From Ancylostoma caninum (Eukaryota; Nematoda; Chromadorea; Rhabditida; Ancylostomatidae), in contig JBAJFG010000057.1 in assembly GCA_037903475.1 (NCBI GenBank), forward strand, positions 620,001 through 684,000: a stretch of 64,000 nt of DNA, in the 5' to 3' direction. The notes beneath the pieces are model-generated. The model was not told the origin of the DNA. It searched no databases and saw only the letters and a program-made list of their open reading frames with translations. Of the stretch, positions 53,557-64,000 are shown piece by piece. The translations under genes and the position numbers were made by a program. Numbering within the stretch: the first letter of the stretch is position 1; every line of letters starts with the position of its first letter.

Positions 53557-56351
53557 CTAGCGCCTCTACGGGTCGCTAGAAAGTGGGGTGAGGCAGCCAC
53601 TTGAGGTAGGTGCAAAAGTTTCGCGCCTATGAAATCCTTAAGAAATTGAAATAGAAGCGAAAATACTAATAAATTGAGTTTGAGTACGAAATTCTCCTTA
53701 TCAGTTGCGTGTATTCTACCAGTCTGGCCGCCTAGCCAACTCCGGACTTCTTGTATGCGCATTGCTCACTCTTTATCACACATCACCATGTAAATTCACT
53801 TTCCGATGCAATGATACATCCCTCTTTTGTTGTCACCGCACTTCTTAAATGTCACCTACCATGGCTAGTCATCCTCAACTCTGCGCGTGCTCATCATTTA
53901 TATGAATCTAGTAACTGTCGACTATTTCCTGTAACCGACACAGTGTAATTAAGAACTCGAATTGAGATTGTTGTTGGACGAACATCTTCCTTTAAGACGC
54001 GTTTCCTGTCATTTGAGCTAATCACACAGTTATTCACACCTGGGCCAAAACGGACCTCTCCTCCATCGGCATAACCGCATCCTAGCATTCCCACACATTA
54101 AGCAGACATCAGACCCACATTCTGGCCTTCCTAGCAGCTGGACCACAGCGGACCTCTCTTATACCCGCGAACCCCTACATTGACGTTCCCTACATTTTTA
54201 GACCACAGCGAAGCCCCTCCTCCATCCACGAACCCGTATCCTGGAGTTCCCTCAATTTTCAGGCCCAAGCAGACTCGTCCCTCGTTCGGTGGACCAGAAT
54301 GCTGGTGTTCCTCACACCTGGACCACAGCGGACCCCTATTCCATCGGCATGACCCTGGGATTCCCACACTTTAGGGCAAAGCAGACCCATCTTCCATAGG
54401 TGAACTCGAACTCTTTTATTCCTCACACTTGAGCCAATGGACCCCTTCTCCATCCGTCAACAGTATCTCCTCGTTCCTCACAATTGGGTGGAAGCGGACC
54501 TCTCCTCCATCAGCATAACCGCATACTGAGGTTCCCACACTTTTAGGGCACAACAGACCCATCCCGCTTCATTCTACCCCATATCCTGGCGTTCCTCACA
54601 CCCGGGCCACAGCGGACCCCCACTCCATCGTCATAACCACATCTTGGCATTCCCAAAGTTTTGGCCACAACACACCCATATTTTGGCGTTCCTCGCACCT
54701 GGGGCACAGCGGACCTCTCCTACACCAGCGAACCCGTATTTTGGCGTTCTTCACATTTTTGGACCACATCACATCTCCTCCACCACTCAGGAATCCGTAT
54801 CCTGAAGTTCGCTTAGCTTTCAGGCCACAGCAGACTTTTCCCTTCTTCGATGGACCCGAATGCTGGCGTTTTTAACAACTGAGCCACCTTTCCATCTGCA
54901 TAACCTCACAGTTTTGGCTACAACAGGCCCATATTCTGGCGTTCCTCGCACCAGGGACACAGCGGACCTCCCCTATGCCAGTGAACCCGTATCTTGGCGT
55001 TCCCCACATTTTCAGACCACAACGGACCCCCCCCCCCACTCCATCGTCATAACCACATCCTGGCATTTCCAAAGTTTTGGCCACAACACACCCATATTTT
55101 GGCGTTCCTCGCACCTGGGGCACAGCGGACCTCTCCTACACCAGCGAACCCGTATTTTGGCGTTCTTCACATTTTTGGACCACATCACATCTCCTCCACC
55201 ACTCAGGAATCCGTATCCTGAAGTTCGCTTAGCTTTCAGGCCACAGCAGACTTTTCCCTTCTTCGTTGGACCCGAATGCTGGCGTTTTTAACAACTGAGC
55301 CACCTTTCCATCTGCATAACCTCACAGTTTTGGCTACAACAGGCCCATATTCTGGCGTTCCTCGCACCAGGGACACAGCGGACCTCCCCTATGCCAGCGA
55401 ACCTGTATCTTGGCGTTCCCCACATTTTCAGACCACAACGGACCCCCTCCTCCATCTGCGTACCTGTATCTTGGAGTTCCCTTAACTTTTAGGCCCCACA
55501 AGACCCCTTTCGTTAGACCCGAATGCTCGCGTTCCCTCAACTTTGAGGCCACAGCGGACCCACCCTCCCTTCAATTTACCAGAATGCTGGTGTTCCTACG
55601 CCTGAGCCATGTCAGACCCCTCCTCCATCTGCGAACCCGTATCCTGGCTTTTCCGCAACGTTCAGTCCCAGTACAACCCCTACTCCATCGACATAACGGT
55701 ATCTGTCACTATTCGCCCCTGGCACACCTATCGTCCGTGCGTCCTTACCCTTTGCAAATCTCTAGAGCAATGGGAGGAAGTTAGGAGTTATCCAGAAAAT
55801 TTGAATAATTACATACTTGATCACAGGAAGTGTCACAGTGGTCTGTAATGACGCACTTTTTCTATGCATGTGACTGTACAACTGGAATCTCTTTACTGCA
55901 GAATCGCTCAGAGTTTTCGGTCGGATGCTAAGACGGGAACGTGCGGCATGTGGGAAGTGCGGCGGATACCACCGCTGCACTAGGCCTAGAGAGCTCCCAG
56001 GCCGCACACAAATTTCGCTCATGCTGATCTGCGGTGCAACAGTTGGTTTTGAGTGAAGAGCAGTGGCTATCCTGCTCCGTATAATGTGCGGCCTTAAAGC
56101 CTTGCTAGCTCTGTCTCATCGGTTGGCTGTGAGACCGCTAGCGTAGGACAGTCACTGTGCAAGGATTTCAAAATTGCGGGTCACGCGAAGATCTAGTCTC
56201 ATCTCGCTCCATAAATCGGTTTTTCGTATGACGTCTGCGCATCTCTCCCTCCACCATTGTTTATGCACTGCACTGCACAAAAGATTTCACAAGACTCTCA
56301 TGGTCTGACGCCAGAAAAATCTGGACCCTTACCAGTCTTTATATAGGAGGA
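53557..56351 (-). mobile_element. Helitron-like element E (non-autonomous, 2795 bp, both ends present)
   Basis: On the minus strand it starts TCCTCCTATATAAAGACTGG, TAAGGG at 56351 with A outside and ends GCGACCCGTAGAGGCGCTAG at 53557 with T outside, so it sits between A and T. Just inside the 3' end are CACCCCACTTTCTAGCG and the AGTGGCTGCC block shared with A and B. It contains the largest array (54030-55740) with a 416-bp higher-order duplication. It encodes no Rep/helicase. Confidence 0.87.
54030..55740. repeat. ~55-bp array inside element E, with 416-bp tandem duplication
   Basis: About 30 degenerate units of GCGAACCCGTATCCTGGCGT, TCCTCACACCTGGGCC and ACAGCGGACCCCTCCTCCAT. Segments 54616-55031 and 55032-55447 are near-identical, offset 416 bp, with a C-run (55028-55038) at the junction. 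Confidence 0.92.
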
Positions 56352-57684
56352 TCAATTTGAACACAGAGTGTAATTCGGGTAAATACATTGACCTTAGTGA
56401 GGTTTCATACATAATTCATATAGGCATTTGAGTGCATGATTCAAGTATTATAAACATGTTTCAAAACGTGTTCCAGTCCTGCTATCGTAATTCGGCCCCC
56501 TCACTAAGCTCTACCAGAACGCCATCTATTTATCTGAGCGCTCACTTTCTTGCGGCCTCCGAAATTCACCATCCTGTGAAGCAAAAAATTCAACGCATCC
56601 ATAAATGGTGCCATGCGGGCCAGGAACTACATCATGAACTCTCAGCCACGAATTTTGAATGGTTTTCATCCACATCAATGCGGACCGCGTCTCCTACAAA
56701 CTGAACAACGTAGCTAGGAATTCGTTTTTGAGCCGCAAGTGTCCAAGCAACGCTGGTTAGCTATTCAAGCCGATGTATCCAGAGTGTTCCTCCGGAATGC
56801 GCCCACAAACAGAGTGACGAATTTCCTCCTAATGCTCATTCATCTGGACACTTTGCTTGAATTTTTAGTCTCCGATTGATTTTTTTTAAAAATTGATTTG
56901 GCTTATGGAGGCAAATGGAATGCATGTTATTTACGTTATTAAATCTCTCTCAGGGCAAAAAGGCCGGGTTTAGCTCGTTCTGGAAACTTCATCCTTCATC
57001 TTACCAGAAAAAGATACATGCCAGCGAATCTAATTCTGGGTCTCAGAGCAAAAATATGTTTCCGAGAGTTATTCCAGCTCATATTCAAAACAAACGAGGT
57101 TATCCTGCCTTAATTCTATAATAGAAGCGTGACTTTCCGAAGTGCTTGAAATTGTTGCAATTGCGATAAAAACTGATTGTTGGAATTGGAAAAAATAGGG
57201 ACATGGCGGATTAATTGCTGCAATCCTGCTTTTGGTGCATTATCTACCGTGAAGGTCCTGAATTTTCCCAAAATCTTGTGCGAACTCTTTTTCCAGGAAA
57301 AATTGAAGAATACTGGGTTGATAAATGCGCTCTCGTGGTTTTTTATGCTTTGTGTTTTCCTCCGAACTCTTTGTATGACTTCACTTTTGCATCCGTTCAG
57401 AAGCACTTTTTTGCTGCTTGCAATGATTCTGCCACCTTTTTCTGAAACAATTTGCCCTACACATTGGAAGTCTGAATTTCAGGTGGCGAAAGCCTTTTTT
57501 AAAACGTGTTCTTTCAAAAGAAGCCAAATAGATGTTTCCATGACTAATGGTCTAAAGGATGTTGAAAATGATAGGGGAAGTCCTGTCCGAGGTTTCAGGT
57601 ACTCAGACAACTTGTCGGAACTACCGCAGCTGAAAGAGATCGCGCTCATGTGGTTAAGAAATGCGAGACGCAGAGATAAAAATT
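56352..57684. other. No recognisable gene
   Basis: About 1.3 kb of AT-rich sequence. The long frame starting at 57177 owes part of its length to the GGAAGGACCGC repeats beyond 57685. Confidence 0.35.
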
Positions 57685-58190
57685 TTCGGAAGGACCGCTG
57701 CAGAATGTTTTCTGCTGCGGTCCTTCCGAATCTCGCTGGAGTGGTTCGGAAGGACCGCAGCAGAAAAGATTCGTGTGGGGAAAGATTCGGAAGGACCGCA
57801 GCAGGAAGCCGGAAGAACCGCAGCAGAATGTCTTCTGCTGCGGTCCTTCCGGCTTCAAACTGTCAGCTTTGTTGCGACCAACAAAAATCCAGTGGTTTTG
57901 AACTCCAGATGGGAAATGCGCTTCATGGGTATATCGGATCGTAGAGCCAGTCACTCTCAGCGAGGTTGTCATTTTTGCGTGTGGTTACCGCCGCGTGGTC
58001 GTCCCACGGGCGCGGACTGGTTGCAAATGCAGTTCTGCGGAATTGGCGCGCACATCCCTGTATCCAGTCGGAAAGACCGCAGCAGCTATTCGGAAGGACC
58101 GCAGCACCTACTCGGAAGAAATGCAGCAGGAAACCTTAAGGACCGCTGGTCACCGGTTCTTCCGGTTTTCTGCTGCGGTCCTTCCGAAAA
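57685..58190. repeat. Cluster of the 16-bp motif GGAAGGACCGCAGCAG in both orientations
   Basis: Forward copies, exact or with one or two changes, start near 57688, 57751, 57788, 57812, 58069, 58093, 58112 and 58138. Inverted copies (CTGCTGCGGTCCTTCC) lie near 57711, 57835 and 58170. Adjacent opposed copies make hairpins with 5-8-base loops. Confidence 0.92.
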
Positions 58191-58861
58191 ATTGTCTGAG
58201 TAGCGGATTCAACCACGTTTCAGTGAAGGAACATAGAACAGAATGACTAAATCTTGTCTACAAGGACTTTCTGGTGGGCAGCCTTACTTACTCGGCGCGG
58301 CTGGAGCTTGACTTCAAACAAGTTATTCTCCTTATATTTATTCGTCTGAATCATTTCACAACGCAGTAGGGTCTCCTAACCCTGCCCTTGGGTTCGATCA
58401 GATCACAGGTCGCCGTTGAAGTAGAAATTGTCGTAGTTGAGCGAGAAGAACCATGAACGAGCAACCATAAAATGGTGCACCCTCGCTTAAACTAGGCTTG
58501 AGCAAAAATTGAGTTTCCGAATAAATTTATCTGAAAATCTGGAAAGCTATGCAGTGTCCCTGGTAGCATACACAATTCGTAACTGTCTTCGTTTTTAGAG
58601 GGGAGAAATCCGTGCTATGCAGCTATCCATCCTAGGACGTTTCTACTGAATGAATGTAAGTGAGCATTTCCTCAGTTGCGTAATAGACTTCTGGAAAAAT
58701 TTCGATTGGTATGGAAGTCTCCAAGATCCTCCTATATAATGCTTAAAAATAATGGTGAATGTGACAGGTGTAATGAAAGATGTTCGTGCCTAGACCAGTT
58801 CGAAATAAAAGCCAATGCAACAAAATTATAAATTTAAATTATATTGCAATTATGTGAGGAT
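58191..58861. other. No recognisable gene
   Basis: AT-rich spacer. Nothing supported. Confidence 0.35.
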
Positions 58862-59382
58862 GAGGTCCTCCACGTTCAAAACCTTTTCTGGAAACAAGTT
58901 TTTTTTTCCTTTTTTGAGAATAAATTTCTCACCTAGCCAGACATGAGCTGTTTTGTTGGCTCCCTATCTGCCCTAGCAGAACTGCCATTTCAATTCTTCA
59001 GAAGATTTCAATTCTTCAGAAGGACACCTGCAAGTTTAAATGGCCCTCAAGACAACACTCAGCGAAACCCTTAAACCACAGTTCCATAGTTCACACTGCT
59101 CTTTTTTCACTGCTCTTCACTTCCCTTTTTTCGCTCAATGTGTCTGTTCTTGAGACTCCAGATTCCGACCCTTACCTGCCCATTGTATCCGTTGTAAGAA
59201 GGTTGCTATCAAAAATTATGTGAGCACCTACCTACTGGAATCCTTTTGAAGAATTGAAATGGCACTTCTGCGGAAACATATAGAGGGCTAAAGAGACCTC
59301 AATCTAGCTATGTGAGAAATTCATTTGCAAAAAAAGTAAAGAAAACTTGTTCTCAGAAAAGGTTTTGAAAATGGAGGACCTC
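58862..59382. mobile_element. Foldback MITE-like element (~520 bp)
   Basis: Arms of ~150 bp: GAGGTCCTCCACGTTCAAAA, CCTTTTCTGGAAACAAG at 58862 are mirrored by CTTGTTCTCAGAAAAGG, TTTTGAAAATGGAGGACCTC ending at 59382. AGAACTGCCATTTCAATTC near 58979 is mirrored near 59240. The left arm carries an 18-bp tandem duplication (GATTTCAATTCTTCAGAA). No target duplication was identified. Confidence 0.8.
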
Positions 59383-59652
59383 TTAAGAAAAACAGAATTT
59401 TTCCGTCATTTTAAGTTTGGGGAGGCAAATATAGATTGCATTCGTTAGCATTTGTGGAATTAAAAGTCGACACTTTTTTTCTACCACCATAATTAATCAT
59501 TCATCCTGATGCTCTTGTTTTTGCAGTAACCTACGAAATTTTACAAGTTTCCGCGAACTGACACAAAGGCTTAAGTTATATGACGGCTTCAAAGGTGTGC
59601 AAAGTTACAAAGTAGTCGAATGGATGTCATGAACATTTTGATATCCACGTAG

Positions 59653-59924
59653 CAGGCGCAAGCACGGTTAGGGAGGAGGAGTGACGATGAAGTACTTACT
59701 CCTTTATTGGTATTCGCTTATTTTTGAGTCTCGATTTTCATTACTGTTTTTTGTGTGTTATTCGCTATCAATTGATTCTAATTTACCGAAATAATTTTAC
59801 ACTAGAGCTAGTGTTTTAGTTAGTTTTATTTTTGGGATTCCCATCAATTGGGTCCCCAAAGTGGCGAAGACCTCAGTTTTTTTTTCTGCGTCTTTCCCGG
59901 TTGCCTATTTCTGCTTCTGCCATT
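59653..59924. mobile_element. Probable decayed hAT MITE related to 63095-63373
   Basis: The right part, reverse-complemented, reads AATGGCAGAAGCAGAAATAG and GTCTTCGCCACTTTGGGGAC, parallel to the right part of the hAT MITE (GTGGCGGACGCAGAAAGTGG, GTCTCCGCCGTTTTGGGGAC). The left end may be CAGGCGCAAGCACGG. Flanking octamers CCACGTAG and CCTAGTAG match at six of eight positions. Confidence 0.5.
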
Positions 59925-61013
59925 TTCCTAGTAGTTATGCTTTATCTAAATACAGCCAGATCTGTAATACACCGAAAAAATTCAGTTGAATAGTAAATCT
60001 AGACCAGTTTCTGTGGAATTTTCCACCGCCATGTGCTCGGTTATCCTTGTGAGCTCGTTCTCGTCTTGAATTTCTGAACAATACAAGCATTCTTCCGCTT
60101 TAGTAGGTTTCGGTTCCATAAAAAACAAGCCTGAAAGGGGTTAACTTCGCGGATTCTGGGAACATTGTTAGCCTAGTCCAGTCTGAGCCCACGGCAACGA
60201 ATCCAGTGAAGCGTAACGATTAGGCGAGTCTACAACGTTGGAGGCGTTTGGTTTCCACGAGACCTGGCTTAACAGACCGCTGGTCTTCTACCTGTTCCCT
60301 GTCCTCATGGCAAAAACTTCGTTCTTTCACTAGCACTATTGATTATGGGTGTACGGCCGTACGTTTCATGCATATTGGATCAGGTCGTACTGGCCACCCT
60401 TTCGAAAAACGTCCGGCTGCCCCAGGACTAGGTCAAAATGAGGTTATTCGATCTCCTGCTTTCGCTCGGGCAGGGAGGGGAGCTGGTAAATACTCAACAA
60501 GAGCCCGTGAAGCCCACCAGAAACCGAGCCAGACCAGAAAATTAAGAAGATTTGGTGTAGTGTGTACGTCTCCCGTGGGTTCCAGGGTTCCAGCAGACGT
60601 CTTCTCGTAGTTGGACAATAGCCAAATGAAAAGAAGCTTAGGCCAGCTGTCCTACCGCCATCCATTCTTCCCCATCTTACTTCTGCTTCTGTCTTCCTTA
60701 TCGATTCTGAAGATCTGAAACCAGGTCTGTGTAGGGCTCATTTAATCACGATTGAGCCTTGCCCTTAGGTAAGAACAATTTCTGGCATGTTTCGAGGGCG
60801 TCTGTCTCCGTACCGCCTCGTGAAGCGAGGTCCCATGATGGCGATTCCGTGGGTAATGCGTCAGCACTCCTTTAAGTGGTCTAGCCATGTTAATGTTTTC
60901 GACTTGGCTACATTACTAAACAGCTTAGCGTTGTTGAAATCGGCTTTGTCAGTGTCCTTGCCAGGTTCAGAACGTTAACGTCGTCACTCACACAAATTAC
61001 TTGAAAACAATCA
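59925..61013. other. No recognisable gene; two unassigned open frames
   Basis: A 120-codon frame (60248-60610) and a 63-codon frame (60787-60978) are open on the plus strand but show no motif I recognise. Confidence 0.35.
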
Positions 61014-61272
61014 TGAAAGTGCTGCTAAACCACTTTTTTATATTCAGTCCTATATGTATACTACTTTTAGGATATGTGACTCATGAGAGAATTATGAAAG
61101 CTATAAGAGGCTCCAGTGCCCCGGATCTTCCCGCATGCGTCGCGTAATCTGCACCTTGATGCACTGATTCTCCGCACATCAGGATATTTCATTGATATCA
61201 ACCCTCTCATTATCAGTCAGTCATAGTACACCTGTAGGAGTGGATATAAGAAGTGGTTTAGCAGCACTTTCA
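61014..61272. mobile_element. MITE with TGAAAGTGCTGCTAAACCAC terminal repeats (259 bp)
   Basis: TGAAAGTGCTGCTAAACCAC, TTTTTTATA at 61014 is mirrored by TATAAGAAGTGGTTTAGCAG, CACTTTCA ending at 61272. Weaker pairing continues inward. I see no clear target duplication. Confidence 0.8.
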
Positions 61273-61667
61273 GCGTGACGCTTGCAAATGGGTACGTAGT
61301 GAGCGCAGCTGTGGCAGTCCTACTTTACTCTTTTTAGCAAATACATATATATTCGATTGAAATCTTTTGTTTGCTCTGCGCAGAAAGCAGAGCTGATCTC
61401 CTACACCGTCGGTTTTCTTTTGTCCATTTGGATCTCAAAACCTACTGCTATCACGAGTGAAAGAAGCTGTTTCTTTTTTTTCCACATGCCATAATTCGAG
61501 CTTCGCATGAATGGCCTTAATAACCTACAGCTCAATTTCTACACCAATTTTCCTGTTTGCACCTTCAGAGCTTGGCTTGCTAAAGCTTTCGCTTACATCT
61601 TTTTTTACTCTCTGTTAGAGCCAACAAGGCCTTTTACATATCATGTGCTTATTAAAGACTCAATGTA

Positions 61668-62204
61668 TTGACGCCTGATAAAGAAAACTCAGTGAATACT
61701 ATCTTTAATTTCTTAGGCTCGGATGAATCATTGAAACGATGGGTGATTTCATACAAATGGGTACGATTACCGATGAGTAGAAGGTGCGTTTGGGCAAGGC
61801 CACGTGTGAATAAACATATTGATGGGTTTCAGGCGAAGGGTAGGTTTGGTCAAGTTTATGCAATTACCATAGGTAGTCTCAATGATGCATCCGCACTCGA
61901 GACGATCTCAAACAGTTTGTTAAAGGATATAAGGTACCTATGCATTTATCTTTGCTCTGTGTTTATACTTCGTCGCACCGTGACCATCACGCACATGCAA
62001 AGTGCTCGAGAACGGCAGAGTCCCTTGTTCAATCAGGCGTGCTGCTCTTCAGAAGACGTATGCGTCATTGAGATTACCCTAGGTAAACGTGTCAACACCA
62101 TGCAAGTTATCCCATCGTTAACGCGGGCGCCAACACTTTCATCCTGTGTAACCTCAATGGTGCAACCAAGCCCTGTTATTGTACTTAGTTGGCGGATACT
62201 CTAA
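61668..62204 (+). CDS. Uncharacterised 178-codon open frame
   Basis: Opens MTPDKENSVNTIFNFLG and contains DGFQAKGRFGQVYAITIGSL and KDIRYLCIYLCSVFILRRTV, with no repeat origin. I do not recognise the family. RFGQVYAI superficially recalls a protein-kinase glycine-rich loop, but no other kinase motif follows. Possibly chance. Confidence 0.15.
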   Translation: MTPDKENSVNTIFNFLGSDESLKRWVISYKWVRLPMSRRCVWARPRVNKHIDGFQAKGRFGQVYAITIGSLNDASALETISNSLLKDIRYLCIYLCSVFILRRTVTITHMQSARERQSPLFNQACCSSEDVCVIEITLGKRVNTMQVIPSLTRAPTLSSCVTSMVQPSPVIVLSWRIL

Positions 62205-62450
62205 GGATGGCGATTATCGCTACCAATTAACAATTACCCATCAAACATGAGTTACAGGAAAGGAAGACAGATTAGAAGTTATGTGAATTGGCAATCAATA
62301 CGCATCTTCCCCACAGAGTATCATCACCATTAATTTGAGTCCTGTGGCGGAAATTATGAACATCTCCAAGAAGGTTGTTACCTAGTCGCTCTTCTGAAAT
62401 GGATCAGTACTCCCGGGATGGGTACAATATGTTCGAACAACTTCTCTAGA
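62205..62450. other. Spacer without recognised features
   Basis: Unique AT-rich sequence with no supported feature. Confidence 0.3.
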
Positions 62451-62654
62451 TCAGCAAGAATAAGCACTCTTCAAGTTACTGGGATGTACCACGTTCTCGT
62501 CAGGAAATTCGTCTCCCAGAGATGGCGGGAAGCTTGGAAGTTCGTCAGGAACGCTAATAAATCCCTCCCCTGGTGAACTCCGGGGATACCACAAATCATC
62601 GTCGATGTAATCATCTGTCCATGAGGTAGCGAAAAGAAGGCAGTGAAAAATTGA
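62451..62654 (-). CDS. Possible terminal coding exon, acidic protein
   Basis: On the minus strand, after an AG acceptor-like CCTTAG, 67 open codons run to TGA at 62453-62451. They read SIFHCLLFATSWTDDYIDDD, LWYPRSSPGEGF, PDELPSFPPSLGDEFPDENV. The composition (acidic, Pro/Trp-rich, few basic residues) looks more like protein than random AT-rich translation. No family is recognised, and no upstream exon was identified. Confidence 0.25.
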   Translation of the reverse strand, partial: SIFHCLLFATSWTDDYIDDDLWYPRSSPGEGFISVPDELPSFPPSLGDEFPDENVVHPSNLKSAYSC

Positions 62655-63086
62655 CTAAGGCATAAAATACCACTGTCTTTTCCTTGTTGCCAGTTCACAC
62701 TTCACGTATTCAGCAGATCGTAGCAGGCCCAGCTTTCTATTCCTCAGTGTGCACTTGTCACATAAATTCGGTTCGCTTATGCCATTCCTGGCCGACACTT
62801 TCACTACTCACGTCTGTCATAAGTAATGAAGTTCGACAACTTGTTGACGATTCTTGGAAAAAGCTGGTGTCATATTCGGAATGGTGAAGAAGAATGACAG
62901 CTAAGATTTTTCCGAGTATGTATACGAGATGTCCATACTGGTGTACGCACCTAACGTCCGCTGGGATAAAGCTTGTATTGGAGTTTTCAGCGCAGAGAAG
63001 AAAGAAGCTTCATAGAAATGAAGTGGCACATTCGACTTTTTTTTGGAAATTTTAGCCAAGTTCACAAAAAATCTTCCACTGGTTAA

Positions 63087-63381
63087 TCGGGATGCAGTGA
63101 CCGGCGCAGGGGGGGGGGGGCGGGGGGGCGCCCCCCCCCGAGAATGGGTCGCCAAATTTTCGAAATTACTTTACAATACAAATAAAAATCTTGTGTTAGT
63201 TTATTTTTAATTGTTTATTTTTATTATTATTTTTAATATATTTTTTATTTATTGTTTATTATTATAATTAATATTATTATTAATTTTATTTTCCGTCTGG
63301 GTCCCCAAAACGGCGGAGACCCCACTTTTCTTCCCACGCCCCCCCTCCCGCCCACTTTCTGCGTCCGCCACTGTCGGGATG
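63087..63381. repeat. 8-bp hAT target-site duplication TCGGGATG (63087-63094, 63374-63381)
   Basis: Perfect direct copies on both sides of the MITE at 63095-63373. Confidence 0.92.
63095..63373. mobile_element. hAT MITE (279 bp)
   Basis: The left end CAGTGACCGGCGCAG and the reverse-complemented right end CAGTGGCGGACGCAG form 15-bp imperfect terminal repeats. CAGTGGCGGA-type ends and the 8-bp duplication are diagnostic of hAT elements. G-runs and C-runs follow the left end (63109-63139), and an AT-rich core lies at 63170-63290. It encodes nothing. Confidence 0.93.
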
Positions 63382-64000
63382 GGATAGGTGCAAGAATCTT
63401 CTATTTATATCTCTCCTGCAGTGGTTTCCTTGAATATAGCCGGACAGCTTACCATAATCCCCATTAGGTGAGCTGCTTTCTACAGAGCCGGAAGGAGAAT
63501 TTATCCACCACGACGCATGTATAGATCTTCAGGACTAACCATCGCGTATGCTATCCGAGCTATCCACGGTAGCGGGATCTATTTCCATTCGCCACAAAGT
63601 CGGTGACATTCATGACCACTCATCCATAACTGCTACATGTTGTACTCAGGTGCATGGACCTCATGCGCACGCAAGAACTTTGAGTTCTAAAAAAAATTAG
63701 AAGGGATTGAAGTGATAAGTTTTACTTCAATTTTTACGTTGATGGGTTTTTTCAAACATTTGTAACTGTACAGTTTTACGGTTAGAAAAATTTGGCCCGA
63801 CAGTCTGCCGAGTGATTTCTAGTGCTACGATTCCTTAAGCAGCCCAGTGAGCTCTTCATCCGTGGAAGTGTTGAAGCAACATCGATTCAAGATGATTTTA
63901 TTAGGATCTACCGTACGCAGAATAAATTGAATGGACTAAAATGAAATTGATGATCAGTATAGGCTCTAAAGGCTCGTTTGGAAAACCGCATATTTTCCCC
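63382..64000. other. No recognisable gene
   Basis: Unique sequence to the end of the window. Confidence 0.35.

Noticed and set aside
60248..60610. 120-codon plus-strand frame, basic
   Set aside because: No motif recognised, and the opposite strand is similarly open; not reported as a gene.

Overview
This is a gene-poor, repeat-dense piece of a nematode chromosome, most likely from a strongylid such as a hookworm. That is inferred from short introns ending in TTTCAG, an astacin gene with the propeptide, EGF and CUB layout common in parasitic strongylids, an OAC-type acyltransferase, and abundant RTE, CR1-like and mariner relics. No bacterial features are present.

Only two host-type protein loci can be supported. 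One is a four-exon, frame-consistent internal part of a membrane acyltransferase-3 (OAC/NRF-6 type) gene at 11708-12831, minus strand. The other is a broken astacin-EGF-CUB metalloprotease locus at 41862-46735, plus strand. It has frameshifts and a stop, an RTE retrotransposon in an early exon, no visible zinc-binding region, and a mariner-type insertion in an intron. A UPF1-like SF1 helicase relic (51420-52190) is of uncertain origin.

Almost everything else is mobile or tandem DNA. From left to right: a mariner relic (811-1315); a CR1-like LINE with two nested PIF/Harbinger-like insertions (2200-6180); a Tc1-like element with ~600-bp terminal inverted repeats holding a 5'-truncated RTE (6582-9218); a mariner-type MITE (9758-10482); a 19-copy ~90-bp satellite (13592-15316); a second CR1-like LINE abutting a large inverted-repeat element that carries a minisatellite (19790-25106); a gypsy relic (33537-33965); a decayed mariner (30264-31230); a tRNA-derived SINE in three copies; and a hAT MITE with a perfect 8-bp target duplication (63087-63381).

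The most striking structure is a family of five Helitron-like elements (about 25485-26790, 35222-36692, 37817-39516, 48440-50795, 53557-56351). They share the expected 5'-TC and 3'-CTAG ends and, for the well-preserved ends, A/T flanks. Each contains a degenerate ~55-60-bp tandem array. The same repeat skeleton recurs in a terminal-inverted-repeat element and in loose arrays elsewhere, so one minisatellite superfamily appears to be carried by unrelated transposons. Several insertions can be ordered in time because removing them restores a reading frame or an empty site.
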